This document shows positions 1 through 7,854 of a stretch of 45,359 bases of DNA, piece by piece (position 1 is the stretch's first letter; each line of letters begins with the position of its first letter). The translations under genes were made by a program, and so were the position numbers. Source of the DNA: Clostridiaceae bacterium. GTDB taxonomy: Bacteria; Bacillota; Clostridia; Peptostreptococcales; Peptostreptococcaceae. The DNA lies in NCBI GenBank assembly GCA_902362365.1, contig CABIVQ010000025.1, positions 1 through 45,359 on the forward strand, given 5' to 3'. The notes beneath the pieces are model-generated. The model had not been told where the DNA came from, ran no database searches, and saw nothing but the letters and a program-made list of their open reading frames with translations.

Positions 1-45
1 TGTCTTGGATATAAGACACCTGCAGAGGTATTTGATGCAACATGA
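1..45 (+). CDS. IS30-family transposase, C-terminal end only (partial)
   Basis: The frame open from base 1 reads CLGYKTPAEVFDAT and stops at tga 43-45. The LGY(K/R)TPAEVF ending is characteristic of the C-terminus of IS30-type DDE transposases. The catalytic core is outside the window, so activity cannot be judged. The same ending with one substitution (R for K) is present at 45309-45359 on the other strand. Confidence 0.8.
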   Translation, partial: CLGYKTPAEVFDAT

Positions 46-82
46 ATATAAAGTGTTGCACTTATATTGACAATCTATCATA
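1..82 (+). mobile_element. Right end of an IS30-family element (left window edge)
   Basis: Bases 1-82 are an inverted copy of 45272-45353 with one mismatch (position 14, a versus g). The segment carries the last codons of a transposase and about 35 bp of terminal non-coding sequence ending near tatca at 80; similarity stops at 82. This is what the 3' end of an insertion sequence looks like. The rest of the element lies outside the window. The family call rests on the transposase C-terminus. Confidence 0.85.
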
Positions 83-102
83 AAAAAATAATAAAAATCT
101 TA

Positions 103-131
103 TTGACTTATATAAATTAATAGTATATTAT
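103..131 (+). promoter_or_regulatory. Sigma-A promoter of the asnA T-box leader
   Basis: TTGACT at 103-108 and TATTAT at 126-131 are separated by 17 bp, a near-consensus vegetative promoter. It lies 21 bp inside the boundary of the IS end and about 30 bp before the T-box leader. Confidence 0.65.
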
Positions 132-162
132 TACTATTAAGAATTTACACAATATATAAAAT

Positions 163-428
163 GCTATGAAGGGAAGAGTAATTATAACATTGAGTCAAAG
201 CGAGCTGGTTATGGTGTGAGTCCAGTACAAGATTTATAATGAAGAACCTCCCAGAGCTACTAACCGAAATCTTAAGAGAGAGTAGACTTAGTCGGAACCA
301 AACCGTTATCTAATTGGTAGTGTATAAATATAGTACACTAATAGAGTTGAACTTTTATTAAAGTTAATTTGGGTGGTACCGCGGAAGAGTAGCCTTTCGT
401 CCCTTTTATAGGGATGAAAGGCTTTTTT
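163..428 (+). promoter_or_regulatory. T-box riboswitch (probable tRNA-Asn sensor) upstream of asnA
   Basis: The leader has the classic T-box parts: a Stem I region with an AGTA motif near 176-180, a GAA-containing specifier strand at 241-250, and the T-box core gggtggtaccgcgg at 371-384. A strong terminator hairpin follows (about 391-426, gcctttc pairing with gaaaggc, then T-run). The best specifier is AAC at 245-247 (Asn), which agrees with the gene controlled. By the known mechanism, uncharged tRNA-Asn would stabilise the antiterminator and switch on asparagine synthesis. Specifier assignment is by eye. Confidence 0.93.
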
Positions 429-463
429 AATACAAAAAATACAATCAAGGGGAGTGATTTAAA

Positions 464-1468
464 ATGTGTTTAATAATACCAGAAAGATATGAAACTAGCT
501 TAGGAGTAATAGAAACTCAACAAGCAATAAAAGATTTAAAAGACTTTTTTGAAAATAGATTAGGAGAAGCATTAAAACTTACAAGGGTATCATCACCATT
601 ATTTGTATTACCAGAAACAGGAACGAATGATAACTTAAGTGGAATAGAAAAGCCTGTAAGCTTTGAAGTACCATATTTAAAAAAGGATGCGGAAATAGTA
701 CATTCTTTAGCCAAATGGAAGAGAATGGCTCTTAAAAAATATGGTTTCCAAGTAGGTAGAGGTCTATATACAGATATGAATGCTATAAGAAAAGATGAAG
801 AATTAGATAACCTTCATTCTTTATATGTAGATCAATGGGACTGGGAATTAATAATAAATAAAGAAGACAGGACAGTAGATACCTTAAAAGAAGTTGTAAA
901 AATTTTATATAAAGTTTTTAAAGAAACAGAAGAACATGTACACAGTATATATCCAGAAGTAAGATGCCCTTTACCAGAGGATATAACTTTTATAACTTCT
1001 CAAGAACTATTAGATATGTATCCAGATTTGACACCAAAAGAAAGAGAAGATGCTATAGTTAGAGAGAAGAAAGCCGTGTTTTTAATGCAAATAGGGAAGG
1101 TACTAAGTACTGGTGAAAAACATGATGGAAGAAGTCCAGACTACGATGATTGGGAGCTAAATGGAGATATATTATTCTATAATCCTGTATTAGATAATGC
1201 CATAGAGTTATCTTCGATGGGAATAAGAGTAGATGAAGAAAGCTTAGAAAGACAACTTAAAATGTCAAAATGTGAAGATAGAAAAGAATTAGAATATCAT
1301 AAGGCATTATTAAATGGAGAATTACCATACACAATAGGCGGGGGAATAGGCCAATCTAGAATTTGTATGTATTTTTTAAATAAAGCCCACATAGGTGAGG
1401 TTCAAGTAGGAATATGGCCTCAGAAAATGATTGAAGAGTGTAGATTAGCTGGGGTACATTTATTATAA
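464..1468 (+). CDS. asnA: Aspartate-ammonia ligase (AsnA)
   Basis: Makes asparagine from aspartate and ammonia with ATP, releasing AMP and PPi; a cytoplasmic homodimer of the class II aminoacyl-tRNA synthetase fold. The 334-residue length matches the family (about 330). Visible family landmarks are the N-terminal LIIPERYETS segment, SFEVPYLKKDAEIVHSLAKWKR, GLYTDMNAIRKDE, the WDWE motif, and near the C-terminus the class II motif-3-like GGGIGQSRICM. The start has ggggag 10-15 bases upstream. The gene is alone behind the asparagine T-box and is followed by its own terminator, so regulation by tRNA-Asn charging is expected. Nothing looks broken. Confidence 0.97.
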   Translation: MCLIIPERYETSLGVIETQQAIKDLKDFFENRLGEALKLTRVSSPLFVLPETGTNDNLSGIEKPVSFEVPYLKKDAEIVHSLAKWKRMALKKYGFQVGRGLYTDMNAIRKDEELDNLHSLYVDQWDWELIINKEDRTVDTLKEVVKILYKVFKETEEHVHSIYPEVRCPLPEDITFITSQELLDMYPDLTPKEREDAIVREKKAVFLMQIGKVLSTGEKHDGRSPDYDDWELNGDILFYNPVLDNAIELSSMGIRVDEESLERQLKMSKCEDRKELEYHKALLNGELPYTIGGGIGQSRICMYFLNKAHIGEVQVGIWPQKMIEECRLAGVHLL

Positions 1469-1517
1469 GAACAGTTGTCATTAAATAAAAAATGAAATAA
1501 TTATAGAACATAGATAA

Positions 1518-1570
1518 AAATTGGTTGGTATTAAGGGAAGATACTCTAGATACCAGCCAATTTTATTTTG
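1518..1570 (+). terminator. Rho-independent terminator of asnA
   Basis: Long stem: attggttggtat (from 1519) pairs with ataccagccaat (to 1562), followed by ttttattttg. Confidence 0.8.
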
Positions 1571-1662
1571 TGTTAATTATTAATCCAAGATATACATTAT
1601 TAACAAGATGCAAATTAAAATCATAAAATATCTATATAACTTTTGGATAAGGAGGGATATAG

Positions 1663-2160
1663 ATGAAACCAGAGTATGGAGATGTAATATGTGTAAATCA
1701 TGGTATATATAATCATTTTGGGATATATGTAGATGAAAATCATGTAATCCATTATGCTGGTAAAGATGAAGATTTTTTTCTAAGAAATATGTATATAGAT
1801 GAAACTGGTATGGAAAAGTTCTTAGGAAATTCCAATAGATATTATGTATATAAGTTTCCACAAAAGGCTTTAAAGCCAATAAAGAGAATTAGAGGACAAG
1901 GATTAAATAGAGGATATAAGGAAAATGCTTATGCTATGTATATGTTATTAAAGTTAAAAAATATAGTTAAGTATAAAATATATTCTCCGGAGGAAACTGT
2001 AAAAAGAGCAAGAAGTAGAATTGGTGAAAGAAGTTTTAATTTAGGATTTAATAATTGCGAATATTTTGCAGTATGGTGTAAAACTGGAGTTAGTCAGTCT
2101 TATCAAGTTAATTTAGTTTTAGATGCAATCTTTATAAAAGGAAAAGTGGATATAATCTAG
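1663..2160 (+). CDS. LRAT-domain (permuted NlpC/P60-type) thiol enzyme
   Basis: 165 residues. The N-terminal GDVICVNHGIYNHFGIYV strand-turn segment with His18, a second His at 30 (VIHY), and NNCEYF with Cys132 match the H..H..NCEHF pattern of lecithin:retinol acyltransferase/H-rev107 domains. Such enzymes use a Cys-His pair for acyl transfer or thiol hydrolysis; the bacterial members' substrates are mostly unknown. There is no signal peptide, so it is probably cytoplasmic or membrane-associated through its hydrophobic face. The start follows a strong aaggaggg site 8 bases upstream. It stands alone between terminator-bounded neighbours. A cysteine protease/amidase role is an alternative; the fold call is firm, the function is not. 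Confidence 0.8.
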   Translation: MKPEYGDVICVNHGIYNHFGIYVDENHVIHYAGKDEDFFLRNMYIDETGMEKFLGNSNRYYVYKFPQKALKPIKRIRGQGLNRGYKENAYAMYMLLKLKNIVKYKIYSPEETVKRARSRIGERSFNLGFNNCEYFAVWCKTGVSQSYQVNLVLDAIFIKGKVDII

Positions 2161-2259
2161 CGTTATTATTAAATATCGTATTAACAGTATACAAGAGAAA
2201 AAGTGATATACTTAATATATAAATGGTTAGAATTTTAGATTAACATGGAGGAGAGAAAT

Positions 2260-3618
2260 TTGGGTACTCAAGAGTTACAAATAATAAAATATAAAAAAAT
2301 GACAGAAGAACCAGTAGAAAAACTAGTTATTAAAATGGCTATTCCAACAATTATAAGTATGCTAATTACATCCTTTTATAATATGGCAGACACTTTTTTT
2401 GTAAGTAGAATTAATAGCAGTGCAACTGCAGCAGTAGGTGTTATTTTCTCTTTGATGGCTATGATACAGGCAATTGGGTTTTGTTTTGGGCATGGTTCGG
2501 GAAATTATATTTCAAGAAAGTTAGGAGAACAGGATATAGAAGAAGCTGAAAAAATGGCATCAACAGGATTTTTTTCAGCATTTTTAATGGGAGTTATTCT
2601 TGCAATCTTAGGAACTATTTTCTTAAACCCATTAGTAAAATTTCTAGGTGCAACAGATTCTATTTTCCCTTATGCAAAGGATTATATGAGGATTATTTTA
2701 ATAGGTGCACCATTTATGATATCATCCTTTGTACTTAATAATCAGTTGCGATTACAAGGAAATGCAGCATATGCTATGGTAGGGATATCAATAGGAGCAT
2801 TGTTAAATATTGTACTTGATCCAATTTTTATTTTAAGCTTTGATATGGGAATAAAGGGTGCGGCATATGCAACTGTACTAAGCCAAGTAGTTAGTTTTAC
2901 TTTAATCTTAAAGCTATGTAATTACGGTGGAACTATTCCAATAAAATTAAGTAATTTTAAACCTAACATTAGTAAATATAAAGAAATTATTCATGGCGGA
3001 CTGCCTTCACTATGTAGGCAAGGTATAGCAAGTTTTGCAACTATATTTTTAAATTTAGCAGTAGGTCCATACGGTGATAGTGCAGTTGCAGCAATGTCCG
3101 TAGTAATGCGTGTCACTAATTTCGCAAGTGCTGCTTTAATTGGATTCGGGCAAGGTTTTCAGCCTGTATGTGGATTTAACTATGGAGCTAAAAATTATAG
3201 GCGCGTCAAAGATGCATTTTGGTTTTGTGTAAAAGTTTCAACTATAAGCTTAACGATACTTGCTATTTTAGGATTTATTTTTGCTTCTAATATTATAGAA
3301 GTATTTAGTAAAGAAGATCCTGATTTAATAATAATAGGTATAAAAACACTTAGAATGCAGTGTATGGCATTTCCATTTTTAGGTTGGATAATTTTATGTA
3401 ATATGATGCTACAAAATATTGGAAAATACGTTAAGGCGAGTATTTTAGCTATATCAAGACAAGGACTATGTTTTATTCCAATAATATTAATATTGCCAAA
3501 GATATTTGGTATTACGGGAGTACAAGTTAGTCAGCCTATTGCAGATATACTTACACTTATAATATCTATACCTATGGGTATTATGACATTAAAAGAGTTT
3601 AAAAATCTGGAGGTATAG
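2260..3618 (+). CDS. MATE-family multidrug/Na+ antiporter
   Basis: A polytopic membrane protein of about 452 residues with two six-helix halves typical of MATE exporters, which expel cationic drugs or metabolites using a Na+ or H+ gradient. Family landmarks: KLVIKMAIPTIISM at helix 1, FYNMADTFFVSRI, and in the second half GQGFQPVCGFNYGAKNY. Start choice: an in-frame ATG exists at 2245, but the ribosome site ggaggag (2247-2253) lies inside it and sits 6 bases before TTG 2260, so translation most likely starts at TTG. No adjacent regulator is seen. Substrate cannot be inferred. A second, divergent MATE gene is at 37235. Confidence 0.93.
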   Translation: MGTQELQIIKYKKMTEEPVEKLVIKMAIPTIISMLITSFYNMADTFFVSRINSSATAAVGVIFSLMAMIQAIGFCFGHGSGNYISRKLGEQDIEEAEKMASTGFFSAFLMGVILAILGTIFLNPLVKFLGATDSIFPYAKDYMRIILIGAPFMISSFVLNNQLRLQGNAAYAMVGISIGALLNIVLDPIFILSFDMGIKGAAYATVLSQVVSFTLILKLCNYGGTIPIKLSNFKPNISKYKEIIHGGLPSLCRQGIASFATIFLNLAVGPYGDSAVAAMSVVMRVTNFASAALIGFGQGFQPVCGFNYGAKNYRRVKDAFWFCVKVSTISLTILAILGFIFASNIIEVFSKEDPDLIIIGIKTLRMQCMAFPFLGWIILCNMMLQNIGKYVKASILAISRQGLCFIPIILILPKIFGITGVQVSQPIADILTLIISIPMGIMTLKEFKNLEV

Positions 3619-3654
3619 TATTTTATTATATAAATGGATTTATAAAAAATATAG

Positions 3655-3690
3655 AAACCGTATCTTAATTAAGATACGGTTTGATTGTAT
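3655..3690 (+). terminator. Palindromic terminator, probably bidirectional
   Basis: A perfect 28-bp palindrome (3655-3682; aaaccgtatcttaa and its complement) followed by ttgattgt. It separates the MATE gene from the convergent gene at 3726. Confidence 0.7.
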
Positions 3691-3725
3691 AGAAATAATT
3701 AGCTAAAGAAGTTTTAATCTTCGTT

Positions 3726-4370
3726 TTACTTAAACTTATCAGGAAATTGTTTGATTATTCCATCGACAAGTATATCTGCAAAATGAATCATGTGATCTTC
3801 TCCTTTATCACATGTATTAATATCTGCTTTCCAATTCTTATTTAATCTAGCAACAACTTGATCTGTAATAAATTCTAAATGCTTATATAGCATATTTTTT
3901 AGCGTTTTTTCTGAATAGTTTGGATTAGCTGAGCTTAAAAATCGGGCTATTTTATCAGCATTTTCATACCAAAGCTTATTATACTTTTCTAAATCATTTT
4001 TATTATTATTTTTAGCAGCATCAGTAACTTGTCCAGCAAGTTCTATATGTTCCTTTAGTAGAGTGGTAAGTTTGTTTCCAGCTTCTTCTCCGTAATAAGG
4101 TTTAATTGAATTTCCTATATCCTCTTGATTTTTAAGTAGTCTTTCTAATACATCTGATTTGTCCTCAAGTGAAGCTAAGTCACTTACGATAAAACTTCTT
4201 GTCCAAGTAACATGATCTATCCAAAGCTTCCTTTCAGACATTCTCAAGTCACAGGCAGCTTTGTTACAAGATATATCTCTGCAACATGTATTTTCTAAGG
4301 CGTTACTTTTAAATGGGTTTAAAATAAAAGCGAAGAAAAATAATGATATTAATAAATTAATCTTAAATAT
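3726..4370 (-). CDS. Small exported Cys-containing protein of unknown function; probable AUA start
   Basis: The part from TTG 4247 or ATG 4241 downstream gives about 170 helical residues with motifs LWIDHVTWTRSFIVSDL and LKNMLYKHLEFITDQVV and no enzyme signature I recognise. The frame is open upstream to a stop at 4380-4382, and the added residues read FKINLLISLFFFAFILNPF then SNALENTCC: a typical signal peptide with a cleavage site near SNA, followed by four Cys within 15 residues. No ATG, GTG or TTG lies before that hydrophobic stretch; ATA at 4370-4368, seven bases after a weak aagg, fits where a start should be. Either a rare AUA start is used or the start was lost by mutation. A cytoplasmic form from 4241 lacks a clear ribosome site. 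Function unknown. Confidence 0.6.
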   Translation of the reverse strand: MFKINLLISLFFFAFILNPFKSNALENTCCRDISCNKAACDLRMSERKLWIDHVTWTRSFIVSDLASLEDKSDVLERLLKNQEDIGNSIKPYYGEEAGNKLTTLLKEHIELAGQVTDAAKNNNKNDLEKYNKLWYENADKIARFLSSANPNYSEKTLKNMLYKHLEFITDQVVARLNKNWKADINTCDKGEDHMIHFADILVDGIIKQFPDKFK

Positions 4371-4434
4371 TAGAAAACCTTATGTATGTAAGTATAAAAA
4401 GTTATTAATTAATTAAAATTTAGAAAAAAATATA

Positions 4435-4458
4435 CGTATCAGTAATAAGTATGATACG
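4435..4458. repeat. Inverted repeat between divergent genes
   Basis: cgtatca (4435-4441) and tgatacg (4452-4458) flank a 10-base spacer in the 200-bp gap between the minus-strand exported-protein gene and the helicase gene. It could be an operator or, read leftwards with its t-run, a weak terminator. No further support. Confidence 0.35.
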
Positions 4459-4571
4459 GTCTAATTATGTATATGGATATTTTATTATAAAGTAATTATA
4501 ACTATGTTATATTGATAGATATAATTAAGATGTATATAATAAGATTTAGAATAAAGAAAATAGGTGAGAAA

Positions 4572-7500
4572 ATGGACTTTAAAATAGTAAACGATGTACT
4601 CGTAAAAAATGCGGATAAATCAAGATTGAATAGAGGAACGTATTATTATAAAGATGGTTATGTAGAAGAAGTAAAATACACAAATGAAGAGAAGACTTTA
4701 AGTATAGAGGGGCATGTTGGTTCAGAATATCAAAATAGAGTTTACAATAGTTCTATAGTTATAGACTTAGAAAATAAAAAAGTTATATCAGGAAAGTGTG
4801 ATTGCCAAGATTGTATGTCTAGAAGTACATCAAGCCACTTAGCTATTTGTAAACATATAGTTGCGATAACTTTATATGTGATAAATTTGTTAAAATCAGA
4901 TGTGATAAGTAGTTTAAAGCAAACTACTTTTGTTGTTAAAAATAAAAATAGTGCAAAAAGAAGTAAGAACTTCATTAATAAAGATTTATTAAATTATTTT
5001 AAAAGTAAGCCTAAGGAAGAAGTAAGTTTGGATATAAAACTAGATCTGATTGGACCAAATACTATAAGTGCTGATTTTAAAATAGGAATAGATAAGATGT
5101 ATGTACTAAAAAATCTTAGAGATTTTGCTTATGCAAGAGCAAATTCAAATGATTTAATGTATGGAATAGATTTCGTATATAATCCAGTTAATAATTATTT
5201 CTCAGAAGAGGATGAAAAAATAGTTGATATGATTGAAGAATACGGAATGGGAATTTCATATATAGCACCACAAAGAGAATTAAGGTATATGACTGTAGGA
5301 GGACCACAAGTAAGAAGAATAATGGAAGCTTTACAGTATAGGGATTTTGAATTTAAGTTTAGAAATATGTACTACAATCCAAGAATAATAAAAGGTGAAT
5401 TACCTATAAATATTAATTTAGAAATGGATGATGAGCAAATACTTCTTAATTGTAAAGGAATGTTACCAGTTCCTATATCTCAAAAAGGAGATGTTATTTT
5501 TTATAAAGGAGATATATATTTACTAAGTGCCGAAAGCGGAATATACTACAATAAATTATATAAAGTACTAGATGAATTTAAAGAAATCTCTTTTACAAAG
5601 GATGAAGTAAGTGAAGTACTTACAAACGTTGTACCAAAGATAAAAAATATATGTAGTAATGTATTTATAGATGCAAAAATAGAAGATAATATATCTGGTG
5701 AGTTACAAGTAAAATATTATTTCGACTTAGAAGGAAGTAAAATAACTTGTGATGTTAAATTTGAGTATGAAGGTGAAAATGAAGGTAAGTTTGTAATAAA
5801 AGATATAGAGAAAGAAAAAGAAGCAATATATAGACTTTATACTTATTATTTTGAAGAGGAAAAAGGTAAATATATATTTAAAGGAAATGACTATCAATTA
5901 TATGACTTTTTAAGTACAGAAATAAATAGATTAAAAAATATTGGTGAAGTTTATTATTCAGATAAATTAAAAGAGAAAAAAATATATAATTCAGCATCCA
6001 TAAAAGTAGGACTAGGCGAAGAAGTTAATCATTATTTAGATTTTAATTTTGAAATTGAAGGTGTAGATGAAAAAGAATATAAGAAAATAATAGATGCTTT
6101 TAAGGTTAACAAAAGGTTTTATAAATTAGGAAATGGAAATTTTATAAGTTTAGAAGATGAAGAAACTAAAGAAATGTTTAAGCTTATGGAAAGCTTAGGG
6201 TTTACTAATAGCTTAAAAGATATGAAGATACATACAAGTAAAGCCTTATATATAAATGATTTACTTACAGAAAAGAAATTACCTTATATAAATGGGATAG
6301 AGAAGACTGAAGAGATTGTAGAAAAATTTAAAAATATAAGTAAGATAAAAGGTGAAATACCAAAAGAGTTAAATGCAAATCTAAGAGATTATCAAGTAGA
6401 TTCATTAAACTGGTTTGAAACATTAGATTATTGCGGTTTTGGAGGTATACTTGCTGATGAAATGGGCTTAGGTAAAACTATTCAAACTATAACATTTTTA
6501 TTATCTAAAAAAGGCAAGAAAAGCTTGGTAATAACTCCAACATCATTAATACATAACTGGAAAAATGAATTTGAAAAGTTTGCACCAAGTTTAAGAGTAG
6601 GAATAGCTCATTCACTGAAAAAAGAAAGAGAAAAAGTAATAAGTAACATAGAAGAATATGATGTTATCTTAACTACTTATGGTTCCTTAAGAAATGACTT
6701 AGATAAATATGAAGAAATAAACTTTGATTATTGTATTATAGATGAAGCTCAAAATATAAAAAATCCAACTGCTATGAGTACAGACGCAGTTAAATCTATA
6801 AAGGCTAACAATAGATTTGCACTTACAGGAACGCCTATAGAAAATAATTTATTAGAGTTGTGGTCTGTATTCGATTTTATTATGCCTGGATACTTATATA
6901 ATGTATCTAAGTTTAATGCGATATTTATTAAAGATGAAAGTCATATAGAAAACTTAAAAATGATGATAAAGCCATTTATATTAAGGAGAACTAAAAAGCA
7001 AGTTATAAAAGAGTTACCAGATAAGATTGAAAAGCAATTTTTAGTAGAGCTAAATAAAGATCAAAGGAAAATTTATGGTGTATACGTAGAAGAAATACAG
7101 AGAAAGCTTAAAGATAAGAAAGATATAAAGGATAAAATAACTGTACTTTCTTATTTGACAAAGCTAAGACAACTTTGTTTAGATCCAAGTGTAATTTTAG
7201 ATGATTATAAAGGTAAAAGTGCAAAAACCGAAGCTTGTTTAGAAATTATAGAAGAGTATACAGAGCAGAATAATAAAATTTTAATATTTTCACAATTTAC
7301 AAGTGTTCTTAAAAATATAGGGAAGAAATTATCTAAAAATAAAATAGAGTATAGTTATTTAGATGGACAGACAAAAGCTGTAGATAGAATAAAGCTTGTA
7401 GATGAGTTTAATGAAAGTGATCATAAGAAGGTGTTTTTAATTTCTTTAAAAGCAGGAGGAACAGGATTGAATTTAACTTCGGCAAATACAGTAATTCATT

Positions 7501-7739
7501 TTGACCCTTGGTGGAATCCTTCTGTTGAAAATCAAGCAAGTGATAGAGCGCATAGAATTGGTCAAAAACAAGTCGTTGAAGTAATAAAACTTATAGCAAA
7601 GGGAACTATTGAAGAAAAAATAGTTCAACTACAGGAAAGTAAAAAGCAATTGATAGATGATATGATAGATGGAAATTTATCTGATGGAAGTGTATTAAAA
7701 AGTTTATCTGATGAAGAATTATTAAATTTGTTTAAATAA
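4572..7739 (+). CDS. SWIM zinc-finger SNF2-family helicase
   Basis: A 1055-residue cytoplasmic DNA-dependent ATPase of the RapA/HepA type. The N-terminus has a SWIM zinc finger at about residues 70-95 (CDCQDC...CKHIVA, the CxC...CxH pattern). A long middle region follows, then the SNF2 motor: motif I DEMGLGKT near 627-635, motif II DEAQ near 724, motif III LTGTPIENN, and the C-terminal lobe with FSQFTS, SLKAGGTGLNL, WWNPSVENQASDRAHRIGQ near 979. All motifs are intact. Members of this family remodel protein-DNA complexes or recycle RNA polymerase; the exact role is unknown. Start ATG 4572 is chosen over upstream TTG 4512 because aggtgag precedes it. Stands alone with its own terminator. Confidence 0.95.
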   Translation: MDFKIVNDVLVKNADKSRLNRGTYYYKDGYVEEVKYTNEEKTLSIEGHVGSEYQNRVYNSSIVIDLENKKVISGKCDCQDCMSRSTSSHLAICKHIVAITLYVINLLKSDVISSLKQTTFVVKNKNSAKRSKNFINKDLLNYFKSKPKEEVSLDIKLDLIGPNTISADFKIGIDKMYVLKNLRDFAYARANSNDLMYGIDFVYNPVNNYFSEEDEKIVDMIEEYGMGISYIAPQRELRYMTVGGPQVRRIMEALQYRDFEFKFRNMYYNPRIIKGELPININLEMDDEQILLNCKGMLPVPISQKGDVIFYKGDIYLLSAESGIYYNKLYKVLDEFKEISFTKDEVSEVLTNVVPKIKNICSNVFIDAKIEDNISGELQVKYYFDLEGSKITCDVKFEYEGENEGKFVIKDIEKEKEAIYRLYTYYFEEEKGKYIFKGNDYQLYDFLSTEINRLKNIGEVYYSDKLKEKKIYNSASIKVGLGEEVNHYLDFNFEIEGVDEKEYKKIIDAFKVNKRFYKLGNGNFISLEDEETKEMFKLMESLGFTNSLKDMKIHTSKALYINDLLTEKKLPYINGIEKTEEIVEKFKNISKIKGEIPKELNANLRDYQVDSLNWFETLDYCGFGGILADEMGLGKTIQTITFLLSKKGKKSLVITPTSLIHNWKNEFEKFAPSLRVGIAHSLKKEREKVISNIEEYDVILTTYGSLRNDLDKYEEINFDYCIIDEAQNIKNPTAMSTDAVKSIKANNRFALTGTPIENNLLELWSVFDFIMPGYLYNVSKFNAIFIKDESHIENLKMMIKPFILRRTKKQVIKELPDKIEKQFLVELNKDQRKIYGVYVEEIQRKLKDKKDIKDKITVLSYLTKLRQLCLDPSVILDDYKGKSAKTEACLEIIEEYTEQNNKILIFSQFTSVLKNIGKKLSKNKIEYSYLDGQTKAVDRIKLVDEFNESDHKKVFLISLKAGGTGLNLTSANTVIHFDPWWNPSVENQASDRAHRIGQKQVVEVIKLIAKGTIEEKIVQLQESKKQLIDDMIDGNLSDGSVLKSLSDEELLNLFK

Positions 7740-7806
7740 ACTGATTTCAATAATAAAAATGGATTATGCTTAATGTAGTTACTTTTATGTAATATTATTA
7801 AAATGA

Positions 7807-7843
7807 AAAACGATGAACTAGTAATAGTTCATCGTTTTTTTAT
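7807..7843. terminator. Bidirectional terminator between helicase and collagen-like gene
   Basis: aacgatgaacta (7809-7820) pairs with tagttcatcgtt (7825-7836), with A-run before and T-run after, so it can serve both convergent genes. Confidence 0.9.
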
Positions 7844-7854
7844 ACAAAATTATT

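Noticed and set aside
2245..2259. ATG 2245 as the start of the first MATE gene
   Set aside because: It overlaps the ribosome site ggaggag, which is well spaced for TTG 2260.
3655..3682. A 28-bp perfect palindrome as a protein-binding site or phage attachment site
   Set aside because: It sits between convergent gene ends and is followed by T-rich sequence, so a bidirectional terminator explains it.
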